Part shown: one piece after another, positions 18,935 through 29,415 of the stretch
Layout: every line of letters starts with the position of its first letter
How positions within the stretch are numbered: position 1 is the first letter of the stretch
DNA from: Deinococcus grandis
Lineage (GTDB): Bacteria; Deinococcota; Deinococci; Deinococcales; Deinococcaceae
Length of the DNA: 47,500 bases
Assembly (NCBI RefSeq): GCF_001485435.1
Contig: NZ_BCMS01000001.1
Span: forward strand, 1-47,500
Direction: 5' to 3'
Position numbers and translations under genes: made by a program
The notes under the pieces: model-generated
Told to the model about the DNA's origin: nothing
What the model saw: only the letters and a program-made list of their open reading frames with translations
Database searches by the model: none

Positions 18935-19585
18935 TCAGGCGCGGCGGGGCGGACGGTTCCTGGCGCGTTTGATCGTGCCGATGCCCGCCCCGCTGGTCAG
19001 GACGGCGCGGTACAGGTCCCACCACTGGCGCGCCTGGGTGGGCTCGCGGGTGAGGGTCTCGAAGCGGTAGTACGCGGCCTCGCCGGTCGGGAGGACGAAC
19101 GTGGGCGTGCCGAACACCCCGACCTCGCGCGCGGCGTCCAGTTCGGCGCGCAGCTCGGCGCGGCGGGCCTGATCGTCGGCCAGGGCCTGCGCGAAGACGT
19201 CCAGGTCCAGCCCGGCCTCCTGCGCCGCCGCGTGGATGGCCTCGTCCGTCAGGGGCTCCTTGCGCTCGTGGTGGGCGCGGAAGAGGGCCAGCGTGAACGC
19301 CCAGTGCGCCGAGTCGCCCTGCCGGGCCGCCGCGTGGGACGCCAGGAACGCGCGCAGGCCGGGCTTGAGGTACTTCATGTATCCCTCGCCGTCCGGGGCG
19401 TTCAGGCTCTGATCCGTGACGCGCCACGTCAGTTCCTTCGCGTTCTGGGCATGGTTGCCCTCCACCAGCGAGTAGTGCCGCAGGGTGAACGCCTCGCCCT
19501 CCGTTTTCAGGACGGCGGCGAGTTCCACGCCGCGCCACGCGTAGGGGCACAGGAAATCGAAGTACAGCTCGGTCGCTCGGGTCAT
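18935..19585 (-). CDS. DsbA-fold (FrnE/HCCA isomerase-like) thioredoxin-family protein
   Basis: The 216-residue cytosolic protein has a thioredoxin-fold start (TELYFDFLCPYAWRGVELA), an inserted helical domain, and the cis-proline strand GVFGTPTFVL near residue 160. The active-site position reads CPYA with one cysteine, not CxxC, so a disulfide isomerase role as for FrnE is doubtful; a 2-hydroxychromene-2-carboxylate isomerase or glutathione-S-transferase-kappa-like role is as likely. The start at 19585 is supported by TACGGT 7 nt upstream on the minus strand. Confidence 0.82.
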   Translation of the reverse strand: MTRATELYFDFLCPYAWRGVELAAVLKTEGEAFTLRHYSLVEGNHAQNAKELTWRVTDQSLNAPDGEGYMKYLKPGLRAFLASHAAARQGDSAHWAFTLALFRAHHERKEPLTDEAIHAAAQEAGLDLDVFAQALADDQARRAELRAELDAAREVGVFGTPTFVLPTGEAAYYRFETLTREPTQARQWWDLYRAVLTSGAGIGTIKRARNRPPRRA

Positions 19586-19622
19586 GCGGGGCACCGTACA
19601 CCCTGCGCGGCGCGGCGGAACG

Positions 19623-20606
19623 TCACGCGGGCTGCACTCCGCCCGCCGGGGCGGCCTCCACCGCCTCCACCTCGGCCGCCGCGCCCGCGACCAGCACGGC
19701 GTCCCCGGCCCGCAGGACGTCCTCGGCGCGGCTGCGCAGCGGCTGCCCGTCGCGCCAGATCGCCACGACCAGTGCGCCCGTCTCGCGGCCCAGGTCCGCC
19801 ACCGTGCGGCCCACCAGCCCCGGCGGCACGCTCAGCTCCCGGATCGTGAAGTGCTCGCTGACCACGTCCCCGCTCAGCAGGCGGCTCAGGCGCGGCGCGA
19901 GCATCATCGCCGCGATCCGGTTCCCGCTCAGCTGGTACGGATTCACGACCTCGTCCGCCCCGGCACGGCGCATCTTGCGGGCCGCCGCCTCGTCACTCGC
20001 CCGCGCGATCACCCGCACGCCCGGATTCAGGCCCTTGGCGGACAGCACCACGTACAGGTTGCTGGGGTCACTGTTGATCACCGTGACCAGCGACGCCGCC
20101 CGCTCGATGCCCGCGCGGCGCAGCACGTCCTCGTCCGTCGCGTCCCCGACCAGGGTGTGCAGCCCCTGCGTCTGCGCCCACTCCAGATGCTCCGGGCGGT
20201 GATCGACCACGACCACCTCGCGCCGCGCGCCCCGCAGCGCCACACTGACCGCCTCGCCCACCTGCCCGTACCCGCACACGATCGTGTGACCTTTCAGGCT
20301 CATGATTCTCCTCTCCCGCCGCCGCCGCGCCGCGCCCGGGTCGGTCACAGTCCGCAGCATCGTCTCGGCCAGCAGCGTCAGCAGGTACAGCATCAGCCCG
20401 ATGCCGACCAGCATCAGCACCACGCTGAACACCTTGCCGTCCGTGTGCAGCTCGCCCGGCGCGCCGTACCCCACGGTCGTCAGGGTCATGGCCGTCATGA
20501 ACAGGCAGTCCAGCCACGACCAGCCCTCCAGCAGCCGGTACCCGACCGTGCCGAACACCACCAGCCCCGCGATCAGGGCCAGCAGCACGGCGGGACGGCG
20601 GTTCAT
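19623..20606 (-). CDS. RCK-domain potassium channel
   Basis: The 327-residue protein is a two-helix K+ channel. Its selectivity filter TTVGYG is at residues 43-48 between two membrane helices. A cytosolic RCK/TrkA-N domain follows, with the Rossmann motif IVCGYGQVGEAV (from about residue 109) and the acidic VVVDHRPEH, and then a TrkA-C domain from about residue 230. It probably gates K+ in response to a nucleotide or Ca2+. The start at 20606 follows TACACT by 6 nt. It lies downstream of thrC on the same strand with a gap of about 110 nt, so it has its own promoter. Confidence 0.92.
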   Translation of the reverse strand: MNRRPAVLLALIAGLVVFGTVGYRLLEGWSWLDCLFMTAMTLTTVGYGAPGELHTDGKVFSVVLMLVGIGLMLYLLTLLAETMLRTVTDPGAARRRRERRIMSLKGHTIVCGYGQVGEAVSVALRGARREVVVVDHRPEHLEWAQTQGLHTLVGDATDEDVLRRAGIERAASLVTVINSDPSNLYVVLSAKGLNPGVRVIARASDEAAARKMRRAGADEVVNPYQLSGNRIAAMMLAPRLSRLLSGDVVSEHFTIRELSVPPGLVGRTVADLGRETGALVVAIWRDGQPLRSRAEDVLRAGDAVLVAGAAAEVEAVEAAPAGGVQPA

Positions 20607-20716
20607 GCCTCAAGTGTAGGCGCGCAGCGGTCCGCTCAGAAGCCCAGACCCTTCAGGTCACGCAGCAGAAATCGCGGCACGCTTCAGGGTACGCGGTACG
20701 GTGCGTGGGGTTCCCG

Positions 20717-22141
20717 TCAGGCGGGCTCTCTGGCGGTGAGGTGCGCCGCGATGAAGTCCTTGAGGGTCTGCACGTCGTTGGGAATGACCTGGAAGCGTCT
20801 GGGCGCCTGTTCGATGCCGTCGAAGCGGGCGGGGCGCCCCGGGGTCTGCCCCACGGCCGCCTGCACGGTCTCCCCGAACTTGGCGGGGAGGGCGGTTTCC
20901 AGGCAGATCATGGGCACGCCGGGCCGCCGGTAGGCCTGCCCGACGAGGACGCCGTCGGCGGTGTGCGGGTCGATCAGGCGACCGTGCGTGTCGAACACGG
21001 CGCGGATGGTGCGCAGGCGGTCGGCGTGCGTGCTGCGGCCGCTGCGGAAGCCGCTGGCCTGCACGGCGTCCCAGTGGGCCGTGCCGCTCAGAGCGACGGG
21101 GCGGCTCTGGCCGACCTCATCCCACCAGCCGCGGGTCTGCGCGGCGTCCGCGCCGGCGATCAGGTACAGGTAGCGTTCGAAGTTGCTGGCCTTGCCGATG
21201 TCCATGCTGGGGCTGCTGGTGACCGCGACCCGGTCGGCGGGGCGGACGTGGTAGGTGCCGCCGCTGAAGAAGTCGTGCAGGACGTCGTTCTCGTTGCTGG
21301 CGACGATCAGCTGCCCCACGGGCAGACCCATGGACCTGGCGAGGTACCCGGCGAACACGTTCCCGAAGTTCCCGGACGGGACGCTGAAGTCCGCCTCCGC
21401 CCCGGCGGGGAGGTTCAGGGCGAGGTACGCCCGGAAGTAGTACACGGCCTGCGCCAGCACCCGCGCCCAGTTGATGGAGTTCACGGCTCCGATGTCGTAG
21501 CGGGCCTTGAAGTCCGCGTCGGCGTTCACGGCCTTCACGAGGTCCTGGCAGTCGTCGAAGACGCCTTCCACGGCCAGGTTGAAGATGTTCGGCTCGTGCA
21601 GGCTGAACATCTGCGCCTGCTGGAAGGCGCTCATGCGGCCGTGCGGGGAGAGCATCACGACGTTCACGCGGGCCTTGCCGAGCATCGCGTACTCGGCCGC
21701 GCTGCCGGTGTCGCCGCTGGTGGCGCCCAGGATGTTCAGCCGCTCGCCCCGGGCCTCCAGGACGTACTCGAACACCTGCCCGAGGAACTGCATGGCCATG
21801 TCCTTGAACGCCAGGGACGGCCCGTTCGACAGTTCCAGCAGGTGCAGACCACTGTCGCCCAGTGGGGTCAGGGGCGTGATCTCGGGGCTGTGGAAGGCCT
21901 CTTCCGTGTACGTGTCGCGCAGCAGGCGGCGCAGGTCCCCCTCGGGGATGTCCGTGATGAAGGGCCGCATGACCTCGTAGGCGAGGTCGGCGTAGCTCAG
22001 GGCGCGCCACGCCTCCAGCTGCTCAGGCGTGACCGTGGGAATGACCTCCGGCATCGCCAGACCGCCGTCCGGGGCGAGACCCGAGAGCAGCACGTCCGAG
22101 AAGGAACCGAGGGTCGCGCCACGCGTGGAGACGTACTTCAT
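20717..22141 (-). CDS. thrC: threonine synthase
   Basis: ThrC converts O-phosphohomoserine to threonine with pyridoxal phosphate, completing the pathway served by thrB at 2632. The 474-residue length matches the long type of threonine synthase. The PLP lysine is Lys113 in SLAFKDMAMQF, the ATSGDTGSAAEY block binds the cofactor phosphate, and YVSTRG marks the N terminus. The start at 22141 follows TAGAGT by 6 nt on the minus strand, so it is probably leaderless. It is divergent from the ABC transporter operon. Confidence 0.95.
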   Translation of the reverse strand: MKYVSTRGATLGSFSDVLLSGLAPDGGLAMPEVIPTVTPEQLEAWRALSYADLAYEVMRPFITDIPEGDLRRLLRDTYTEEAFHSPEITPLTPLGDSGLHLLELSNGPSLAFKDMAMQFLGQVFEYVLEARGERLNILGATSGDTGSAAEYAMLGKARVNVVMLSPHGRMSAFQQAQMFSLHEPNIFNLAVEGVFDDCQDLVKAVNADADFKARYDIGAVNSINWARVLAQAVYYFRAYLALNLPAGAEADFSVPSGNFGNVFAGYLARSMGLPVGQLIVASNENDVLHDFFSGGTYHVRPADRVAVTSSPSMDIGKASNFERYLYLIAGADAAQTRGWWDEVGQSRPVALSGTAHWDAVQASGFRSGRSTHADRLRTIRAVFDTHGRLIDPHTADGVLVGQAYRRPGVPMICLETALPAKFGETVQAAVGQTPGRPARFDGIEQAPRRFQVIPNDVQTLKDFIAAHLTAREPA

Positions 22142-22309
22142 ACGGTCACTCTACCCACCACCCTGCCCGGGGCGGCGCCGGGGACTAGCCAGACCGGCGG
22201 ATCCGGAGTGGACGGGGTGTGCCGCCTGCGCGCCCACATGACACCTGTCACCCGGCACGCCTGACAGGCGGCACTGGGGCGCGCCGCGCGGTCCTGGCAC
22301 GCTGGGGGC

Positions 22310-23218
22310 ATGAACGCGATCGAACTGAGCGGCGTGAACAAGACCTTCGGGCGGGTGACGGCGCTGCGGGACCTGAACCTGAGCGTGCGCGCCGGGGAAC
22401 TCACGGCGCTGTTGGGCCCGAACGGGGCGGGCAAGACCACCGCCATCAACCTGATGCTGGGGCTGGCGGCGCCCAGCGCGGGTCAGGTGCGCGTGCTGGG
22501 CGGCAACCCACGCGATGACGTGGTGCGCGCCCGGATCGGATCGATGCCGCAGGAGAGTGCGCTGCCGCCCGCGCTGACCGTGCGCGAGGCGGTCACGCTG
22601 CTGGCGTCCTTCTACCCGGCGCCGCTACCGGTGGCGCAGGCGCTGGCCCTGGCTGACCTGGAGGGCGTGGCGCACCGCCGTTCGGGCGCACTGTCTGGTG
22701 GGCAGAAGCGGCGCCTGGCGTTCGCGCTGGCTGCCGTGGGGAACCCCGAGGTACTGCTGATCGACGAGCCCACCACCGGCATGGACGCCCAGAGCCGACT
22801 GGCGTTCTGGGACGCCGTGACCGCCCTGAAGGCGGCGGGCCGCACGGTCCTGCTCACCACGCACTACCTGGAGGAAGCCGAGCGGGCCGCGGACCGCGTG
22901 GTCGTCATGAACGCCGGGGCGGTGCTGGCCGACGGCAGCCCGGAGGCGCTGCGTTCGCAGGCGGGCGGGACGCGCGTGAGCTTCACGTCGGATCTGGTGC
23001 TGGCCGAGCTGCGCTGCCTGCCGGGGGCCGAGGACGTCCGCGTGGACGCCCAGGGGCACGCGCAGCTGCGCACGGGCGCCCCCGAGGCGCTGCTGCGCGC
23101 CCTGATCGCGCGGGACGTGCCCTTCTCGAACCTGGAGGTCACGCGCGCCAGCCTCGAAGACGCCTTCCTCTCGCTGACCGCCCCGGCCGGACCCGCCGGG
23201 AAGGACGTGACCGCATGA
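22310..23218 (+). CDS. ABC transporter ATP-binding protein
   Basis: The 302-residue protein is an ABC-2-type exporter ATPase. Walker A is GPNGAGKT (about residues 36-43), the signature is LSGGQKRRLAFA, and Walker B is VLLIDEPTTGMD. The H-loop lies in LLTTHYLEEAERA. A C-terminal extension of about 90 residues after position 210 is typical of drug and lipid exporters. CACGCT lies 7 nt before the ATG, a variant leaderless -10. Its last four bases overlap the permease start (ATGA), so the two are translationally coupled. It heads a four-gene operon with a two-component system. Confidence 0.93.
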   Translation: MNAIELSGVNKTFGRVTALRDLNLSVRAGELTALLGPNGAGKTTAINLMLGLAAPSAGQVRVLGGNPRDDVVRARIGSMPQESALPPALTVREAVTLLASFYPAPLPVAQALALADLEGVAHRRSGALSGGQKRRLAFALAAVGNPEVLLIDEPTTGMDAQSRLAFWDAVTALKAAGRTVLLTTHYLEEAERAADRVVVMNAGAVLADGSPEALRSQAGGTRVSFTSDLVLAELRCLPGAEDVRVDAQGHAQLRTGAPEALLRALIARDVPFSNLEVTRASLEDAFLSLTAPAGPAGKDVTA

Positions 23219-24036
23219 CCCACCTGACCTCTGCCCGGCCCACCGACCTGCCCGCCCCGGCGACCGACACGCGCCGCGCGCCGCGCCTGCGCGCCCTGGG
23301 GGAGCTGGTGCTGGCCGAGCTGCGCCGCATGCTGCGCAACCCGATGTTCGCGGTGGGCACCATCGGCTTCCCGGTGATGTTCTTCGCGCTGTTCGGCCTG
23401 AGCGCCGTGAACGAGACCACGGCGTCGGGCCTGAAGGTGGGGCCGCTGATCCTGGTGAATTTCGGGGCGTACTCGCTGCTGTCCCTGGCCATGTTCTCGT
23501 TCGGGTCGGCGGTAGCGCTGGAACGCACCGGCGGGTGGCTGCGGCTGCTGCGGGCGTCGCCGCTGCCGGCGGGCGTGTACTTCGCGGCGAAGGTGGGCGC
23601 GGCGCTGCTGTTCAGCGCGCTGAGCCTGGGCGTGCTGTACACCTTCGCGCACGTGGCGGGCGGCGTGAGCATCCCGGCGGGCACGGCGCTGCTGCTGCTG
23701 GCGAAGCTGCTGCTGGGCATGGTGCCGCTGATCGCGCTGGGCCTGAGCATCGGTTTCCTGGTCACGCCGACCGGCGCGCAGATCACTGCGAACCTCGTGA
23801 GTGTCCTGATGTCCTTCGCGTCGGGCCTGTTCACCCCGCTGGACCAGATGCCGGCGTTCGTGCAGAAGGTCGCGCCGTACCTGCCCGCGTACCACCTGGG
23901 GGCCGTGGCGCGCGGCACGGTGGCCGGGCAGACGGCGGGCGAGGCCGGGCACTGGCTGGCGCTGCTGGGCTTCGCCGCCCTGTTCGGCGCGCTGGCCGCA
24001 TGGGGCCTGAAACGCGACGAGAGCCGCGAGGGCTGA
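23215..24036 (+). CDS. ABC-2 type transporter permease
   Basis: The 273-residue protein has six predicted membrane helices, and LVLAELRRMLRNPMFAVGTI at the start of the membrane domain is typical of ABC-2 permeases. The LFTPLDQMPAFVQKVAPYLP motif before the last helices is also characteristic. With the upstream ATPase it forms an exporter of unknown substrate. Its ATG overlaps the ATPase stop codon. The histidine kinase follows 122 nt later. Confidence 0.92.
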   Translation: MTHLTSARPTDLPAPATDTRRAPRLRALGELVLAELRRMLRNPMFAVGTIGFPVMFFALFGLSAVNETTASGLKVGPLILVNFGAYSLLSLAMFSFGSAVALERTGGWLRLLRASPLPAGVYFAAKVGAALLFSALSLGVLYTFAHVAGGVSIPAGTALLLLAKLLLGMVPLIALGLSIGFLVTPTGAQITANLVSVLMSFASGLFTPLDQMPAFVQKVAPYLPAYHLGAVARGTVAGQTAGEAGHWLALLGFAALFGALAAWGLKRDESREG

Positions 24037-24158
24037 TCACCGGGGGGAGGCGGGCCGCCAGGAGCGGTGACCGCACCCCCCGTTTCAGGCATCCTGGGGG
24101 GCGACCGGCCTCATCCCGCTGTCCCCTGACTCCTCACCCGGCCGCTTCTGGAGGCTTC

Positions 24159-25327
24159 ATGAACCGCATTCCCTTCGCGCAGCAGGTACCGCACGAGATA
24201 CGCCGATCAGGGCGGACGCTGCTGTTCTGGCACGTGTTTCCGCTGCTGTGGCTGGCGTTCCTGTTCTACCCGGTGCGGGCGTTTCTGGACGCGCCGCACG
24301 GGCCGGGCGCGGCGGCGCTGTTCTGGGGCCTGAACACCGTGTTCGTGGGGGTGTTCCTGCGCAGCTTCTGGGGCCGCCCCGACCCGCGCTGGAGCGTGGG
24401 CGGCTGGGCGCTGAGCGTCGTGACGTACGCGCTGCTGCTGCCGCTCGCGCCGGGCGGGGCGAGCGCGTACCTGATCTACGGCGGCAGCATGATCGGCTTC
24501 CAGGCCAGTACGGGGCTGGCGGCGTGGCTGGCGATCCTGAACGTCGCGCTGATGCTGCTGCCCTTCTGGAACGGCACGTACGCGCCGGGGGACCTGGCGT
24601 GGCTGGCCCCGAACATGCTGTTCACGCTGGTGGCCGCGTACGGCAACCACGCCTCCTACCGGCGGCGCGTGGCGGACGCGCAACTGGCCGCCGCGCATGC
24701 CGAGCAGGAGCGGCTGGCGGCCGAGGCTGAGCGGGAGCGGATCGCGCGGGACCTGCACGACCTGCTGGGCCACACCCTGAGCGTGATCGTGCTGAAAAGC
24801 GAGCTGGCCGGGAAGCTCGCCGGGCGCGACCCGGCGCGGGCCGCCGAGGAGATCCGCGAGGTGGAGCGCATCAGCCGCGAGGCGCTGGGCGAGGTACGCG
24901 CCGCCGTGAGCGGCTACCGCGGCAGCGGCCTCAGTGCCGAACTGGCCCGCGCCAAGGTGGCGCTGGACGCCGCCGGGGTGCGCCTGACGGTGGGCAGCGC
25001 CCTGTGCGCCCTGCCGCCCGCGACCGAGGCGGCCGCCGCGATGCTGCTGCGTGAGGCGGTCACGAACGTGGTCCGGCACGCCCGCGCCCGCACGGTGGAC
25101 GTGACGCTGACCCCGCACGGGCGCGGCTGGCAGCTGACCGTCCGCGACGACGGCGTGGGCGGCCTGGGCCCCGAGGGGAGCGGCCTGACCGGCATGCGCG
25201 AGCGGCTGCGGGCCATCGGCGGGACGCTGGCGCGCGACGGGCGGGGCGGCACCACCCTGACCGCCACGCTGCCCGGCGAGGACGAGCGCGCGGCCCGTCC
25301 GGTCCCGGCCGGGGCGCGGGGGCGCGC

Positions 25328-25331
<4 letters not shown>
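24159..25331 (+). CDS. DesK/LiaS-type sensor histidine kinase
   Basis: The 390-residue protein has five or six N-terminal membrane helices (to about residue 165) with little extracytoplasmic sequence. A helical HisKA_3 segment follows with the phosphorylated histidine near residue 200 in RDLHDLLGHTLS, and the ATPase domain has the N-box NVVRHARA and a GVGGLGPEGSGLTGM G-box. Kinases without a periplasmic sensor often detect membrane state or the linked transporter. GGAGG at 24150-24154 lies 4 nt before the ATG. The response-regulator GTG overlaps its stop codon. Confidence 0.93.
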
Positions 25332-25930
<599 letters not shown>

Positions 25931-26044
25931 CGCGGGGGCCCGATCACGGGTTGATCATGGGTGGCCGCGCATGCTGCGGGCGTCACCACCCCCCCGGGCC
26001 GCGAGTGCGCGCCTGAACATCCCGGTGGTTCCCAGGAGTTCCCC

Positions 26045-27625
26045 ATGCGCCGATCCAGTCCCGTCCGTCCCGTTCACGCGCTGCTGCTGACTGCCCTGCT
26101 CGCGCCCAGTGCCGCGCCCGCCGCCGCGCAGGGTGCGTTCCCGCTGCCCGTGCGGGCCCCCACCGTGGTGCCGCGTCCCCTGCCCGTACCGGTGCCGGGC
26201 CTGGGGCTGCGGCCCCTGCTCGTGCCGGGCACGCAGCCGCTGAAGAAGAGCAGCGTCACGAAGGACTCGTACGCCGCGGCTGGCAGCGCGGGGCCGCTGG
26301 TGTGTTCGCGCGAGACCTTCAACGTGGCGACGGCCCCCATCGAGTACGCCACGTACAACCTCGACGGCGACAAGATGTGGGTGGGGTCGCTCGTGGACGC
26401 CAGCACCCTCCAGAACGGCCTGGGGTCCCTGAGGGCCGTCAACGTGCCCGAATCCCGCCGCGCGCCGTACCGGGTCACGACGGCGCTGCCCATCGCGAAC
26501 GGCAGCGCGACCATCCAGCCGAACCTCAGCGCGTACAACGGCGCCCTGGCCGGCATCCGGCAGGCACTGAGCGGCACGCCGTACGGGTCGAGCACCCGCT
26601 ACGAGGTGACCGAGCAGAGCACCGCCGAGACGAGCGCCCTGAACCTAGGGCTGAACGCCCGCTACCTGACCGGCAAGGTGTCCATGAACCTGTCGAGCGC
26701 CAGCAGCAGCCTGAACAACACGGTCACGGCGGCGTTCGTGCAGAACGCCTTCACCGTGAACGCCGACCTGGGGGGCCGCCCGGCGCGCGACGCGTTCCTG
26801 CTGAACCCCACGCCCGAGGACCTGACGGCCGTCAGCGGCGCGGCGTACATCGACAGCCTCACTTACGGCCGCCTGCTGATGGTCACCATGACGAGCAATT
26901 ACAGCAGTCAGGAGATGAAACTGGCCCTGCAGGCCGCGTACGAGGGCGTCGCGTACGGCGCGAGCGGCAGCCTGAACGTGGACGTGAAGAAGGTCATCCA
27001 GGGCAGCTCGTTCAAGGTGTACGCCAGCGGCGGCGACGAGCAGGCGGTCGTGGACCTGATCCGCACGCAGAAACTCGGCTCGTACTTCCAGCGGCCCGCG
27101 ACGCCCACCACGCTCGTCCCGATCAGCTACACCGCCCGCGACGTGGACAGCGGCCTGTACGCGGCGTTCAACACGACCGGCCGGTACGCCGCGACGGTGT
27201 GCAACCCCGCCAGCGTGAAGGTCAGCATGCGGATGTACTACCAGTCCATCGAACCCCAGGACAGCAAGTACGACGACATCTACGGCAGCCTCAGCTGGGA
27301 CGGGCAGGCCCTGTGGAACGTGGGCTCCGGCAGCCACTTCGACCTGTACAAGGGCCAGACCTTCACCGTGACCGCCCAGCCCCTCCCGCTGACCCTGAAC
27401 TACGACGAGCCGCGCAGCGCCCGCATCAGCGGCAGCGTCATGGACTACGACAAGACCAGCGCGAATGACGTGGTGGGGAACTTCAACGACCTGATCGACC
27501 TGAACGCCGTCGCCGCCGAGTTCCGCGCCGACCCGGGCCGCACCACCGTCCGCCGCGAGATCCGGCGGCGCGGGGAATCCGACGCGGACGGCATCCTGAT
27601 CATCGAATTCAGCCGCCTGAACTGA
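26045..27625 (+). CDS. secreted cholesterol-dependent-cytolysin-like pore-forming protein
   Basis: The 526-residue protein has a signal peptide ending near AAPAAAQG and then a Pro-rich stretch. From about residue 75 it follows the thiol-activated cytolysin fold. A segment like AAYIDSLTYGRLLMVTMTSN (YGR near residue 274) matches the family's conserved YGR strand. It is followed by MKLALQAAYEGVAYG, GSSFKVYASGGDEQAVVDLI and PISYTARDVDSG in the same order as in perfringolysin-type toxins. The C-terminal 150 residues do not contain the Trp-rich undecapeptide that binds cholesterol, so the last domain is replaced or altered, as in CDC-like proteins. AGGAG at 26034-26038 is the Shine-Dalgarno. A membrane attack role is inferred; the target is unknown. 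Confidence 0.78.
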   Translation: MRRSSPVRPVHALLLTALLAPSAAPAAAQGAFPLPVRAPTVVPRPLPVPVPGLGLRPLLVPGTQPLKKSSVTKDSYAAAGSAGPLVCSRETFNVATAPIEYATYNLDGDKMWVGSLVDASTLQNGLGSLRAVNVPESRRAPYRVTTALPIANGSATIQPNLSAYNGALAGIRQALSGTPYGSSTRYEVTEQSTAETSALNLGLNARYLTGKVSMNLSSASSSLNNTVTAAFVQNAFTVNADLGGRPARDAFLLNPTPEDLTAVSGAAYIDSLTYGRLLMVTMTSNYSSQEMKLALQAAYEGVAYGASGSLNVDVKKVIQGSSFKVYASGGDEQAVVDLIRTQKLGSYFQRPATPTTLVPISYTARDVDSGLYAAFNTTGRYAATVCNPASVKVSMRMYYQSIEPQDSKYDDIYGSLSWDGQALWNVGSGSHFDLYKGQTFTVTAQPLPLTLNYDEPRSARISGSVMDYDKTSANDVVGNFNDLIDLNAVAAEFRADPGRTTVRREIRRRGESDADGILIIEFSRLN

Positions 27626-27738
27626 CCCGCCCCCGCCGGACGGCCCCACCCGCACCCGCGCGGCAGGGCCGGTTCTGCAAGCCGCCCTGAAGTCCGCGCG
27701 CACCATTACGCGCCGGTGCATCCGGTAGCGTGTGGGCC

Positions 27739-28626
<888 letters not shown>

Positions 28627-28694
28627 GGGGGTTGTGGGAAGTGGGTTGTGGGCTGTGAGAACATCCCTACAACCCACTGCCTACTTCCCACACC
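28627..28694. repeat. imperfect palindrome between convergent genes
   Basis: GTGGGAAGTGGGTTGTGGG on the left is answered by CTACAACCCACTGCCTAC and TTCCCACACCC on the right. It fills the convergent junction between aguB and the regulator gene and probably acts as a bidirectional terminator. It is the third junction of this design in the window. Confidence 0.65.
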
Positions 28695-28695
28695 C

Positions 28696-29334
28696 TCAAT
28701 CTGCCGGGGCGAGATTCAGGCGGTACAGGTACGCGTCGGGACCGCCGCGCGCGCCGTAGTGGTTCAGCAGCGCCTGCAGGTCGCGTTGCAGGGCCTTGGC
28801 GTCCTCGCGGGTCAGGTGGAGGGTGCCCCAGTTGGCGGTCAGGGCCGGGGCGTCGTCGCGCAGCAGGTCCAGCAGGTCGAAGCTCCCGGCGCGGGGGGTG
28901 ATGTCCATGCGGGTGCCGCCGGGCGTGGTGTACAGCCGCACGGCGATGTCCTCCTCGCGCTGCACGAGCGGCAGGCCCGCCTGCACGACCGCGCGGTGGA
29001 AGACCGCATTGAAGGTGTCCTCGTGCAGGCCGATCAGGTCCTCCAGGCTGCCCAGCGTGGTGCGGTGATAGGGGATCAGGAACGCGTCGGACACCGCGCG
29101 GTAGTGCTGCACGGGGCGGCCCCGGCGGGGCTCGGCGCGCGTGACGGCCAGCCCGGCGTCCCGCAACCGCGTGAGGCGGTGATGCGTGGCGTTCAGCGGG
29201 CGGTGCAGGTGCCGGGCGAGCCCCGCGGCGGTCCACTCGCGGGTCATCAGCAGACCCAGCAGGTGCGCGTAGTCGGGATTCAGGACGAGCCGGGTGGCAT
29301 GCGGGTCGTCCAGGCGCATCCAGGTTCGCGGCAT
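28696..29334 (-). CDS. winged-helix transcriptional regulator
   Basis: The 212-residue protein has an N-terminal ArsR-like winged helix (about residues 20-80, with LMTREWTAAGLARHLHRPLN, THHRLTRLRDAGL and a wing at RRGRPVQHYRAV). The C-terminal domain of about 110 residues is of unknown ligand specificity. The start at 29334 follows TACGCT by 6 nt on the minus strand, the leaderless pattern. It is divergent from the cytochrome P450 gene, with an inverted repeat between them, so it may regulate P450 expression. Confidence 0.85.
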   Translation of the reverse strand: MPRTWMRLDDPHATRLVLNPDYAHLLGLLMTREWTAAGLARHLHRPLNATHHRLTRLRDAGLAVTRAEPRRGRPVQHYRAVSDAFLIPYHRTTLGSLEDLIGLHEDTFNAVFHRAVVQAGLPLVQREEDIAVRLYTTPGGTRMDITPRAGSFDLLDLLRDDAPALTANWGTLHLTREDAKALQRDLQALLNHYGARGGPDAYLYRLNLAPAD

Positions 29335-29366
29335 GCGCGCAGCGTACCGCGCCCGCGCCACCTCTA

Positions 29367-29392
29367 CTCGACGTTTTCTCTTGCAGGTCGAG
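29367..29392. promoter_or_regulatory. inverted repeat in the regulator-P450 divergent region
   Basis: CTCGAC (29367-29372) and GTCGAG (29387-29392) are perfect inverted arms separated by 14 bp. They lie 24 bp before the P450 ATG and about 33 bp before the regulator ATG, a fitting place for an operator of the divergent regulator. Confidence 0.5.
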
Positions 29393-29415
29393 GAGAGCCG
29401 TGAGCACCCTGAAGC

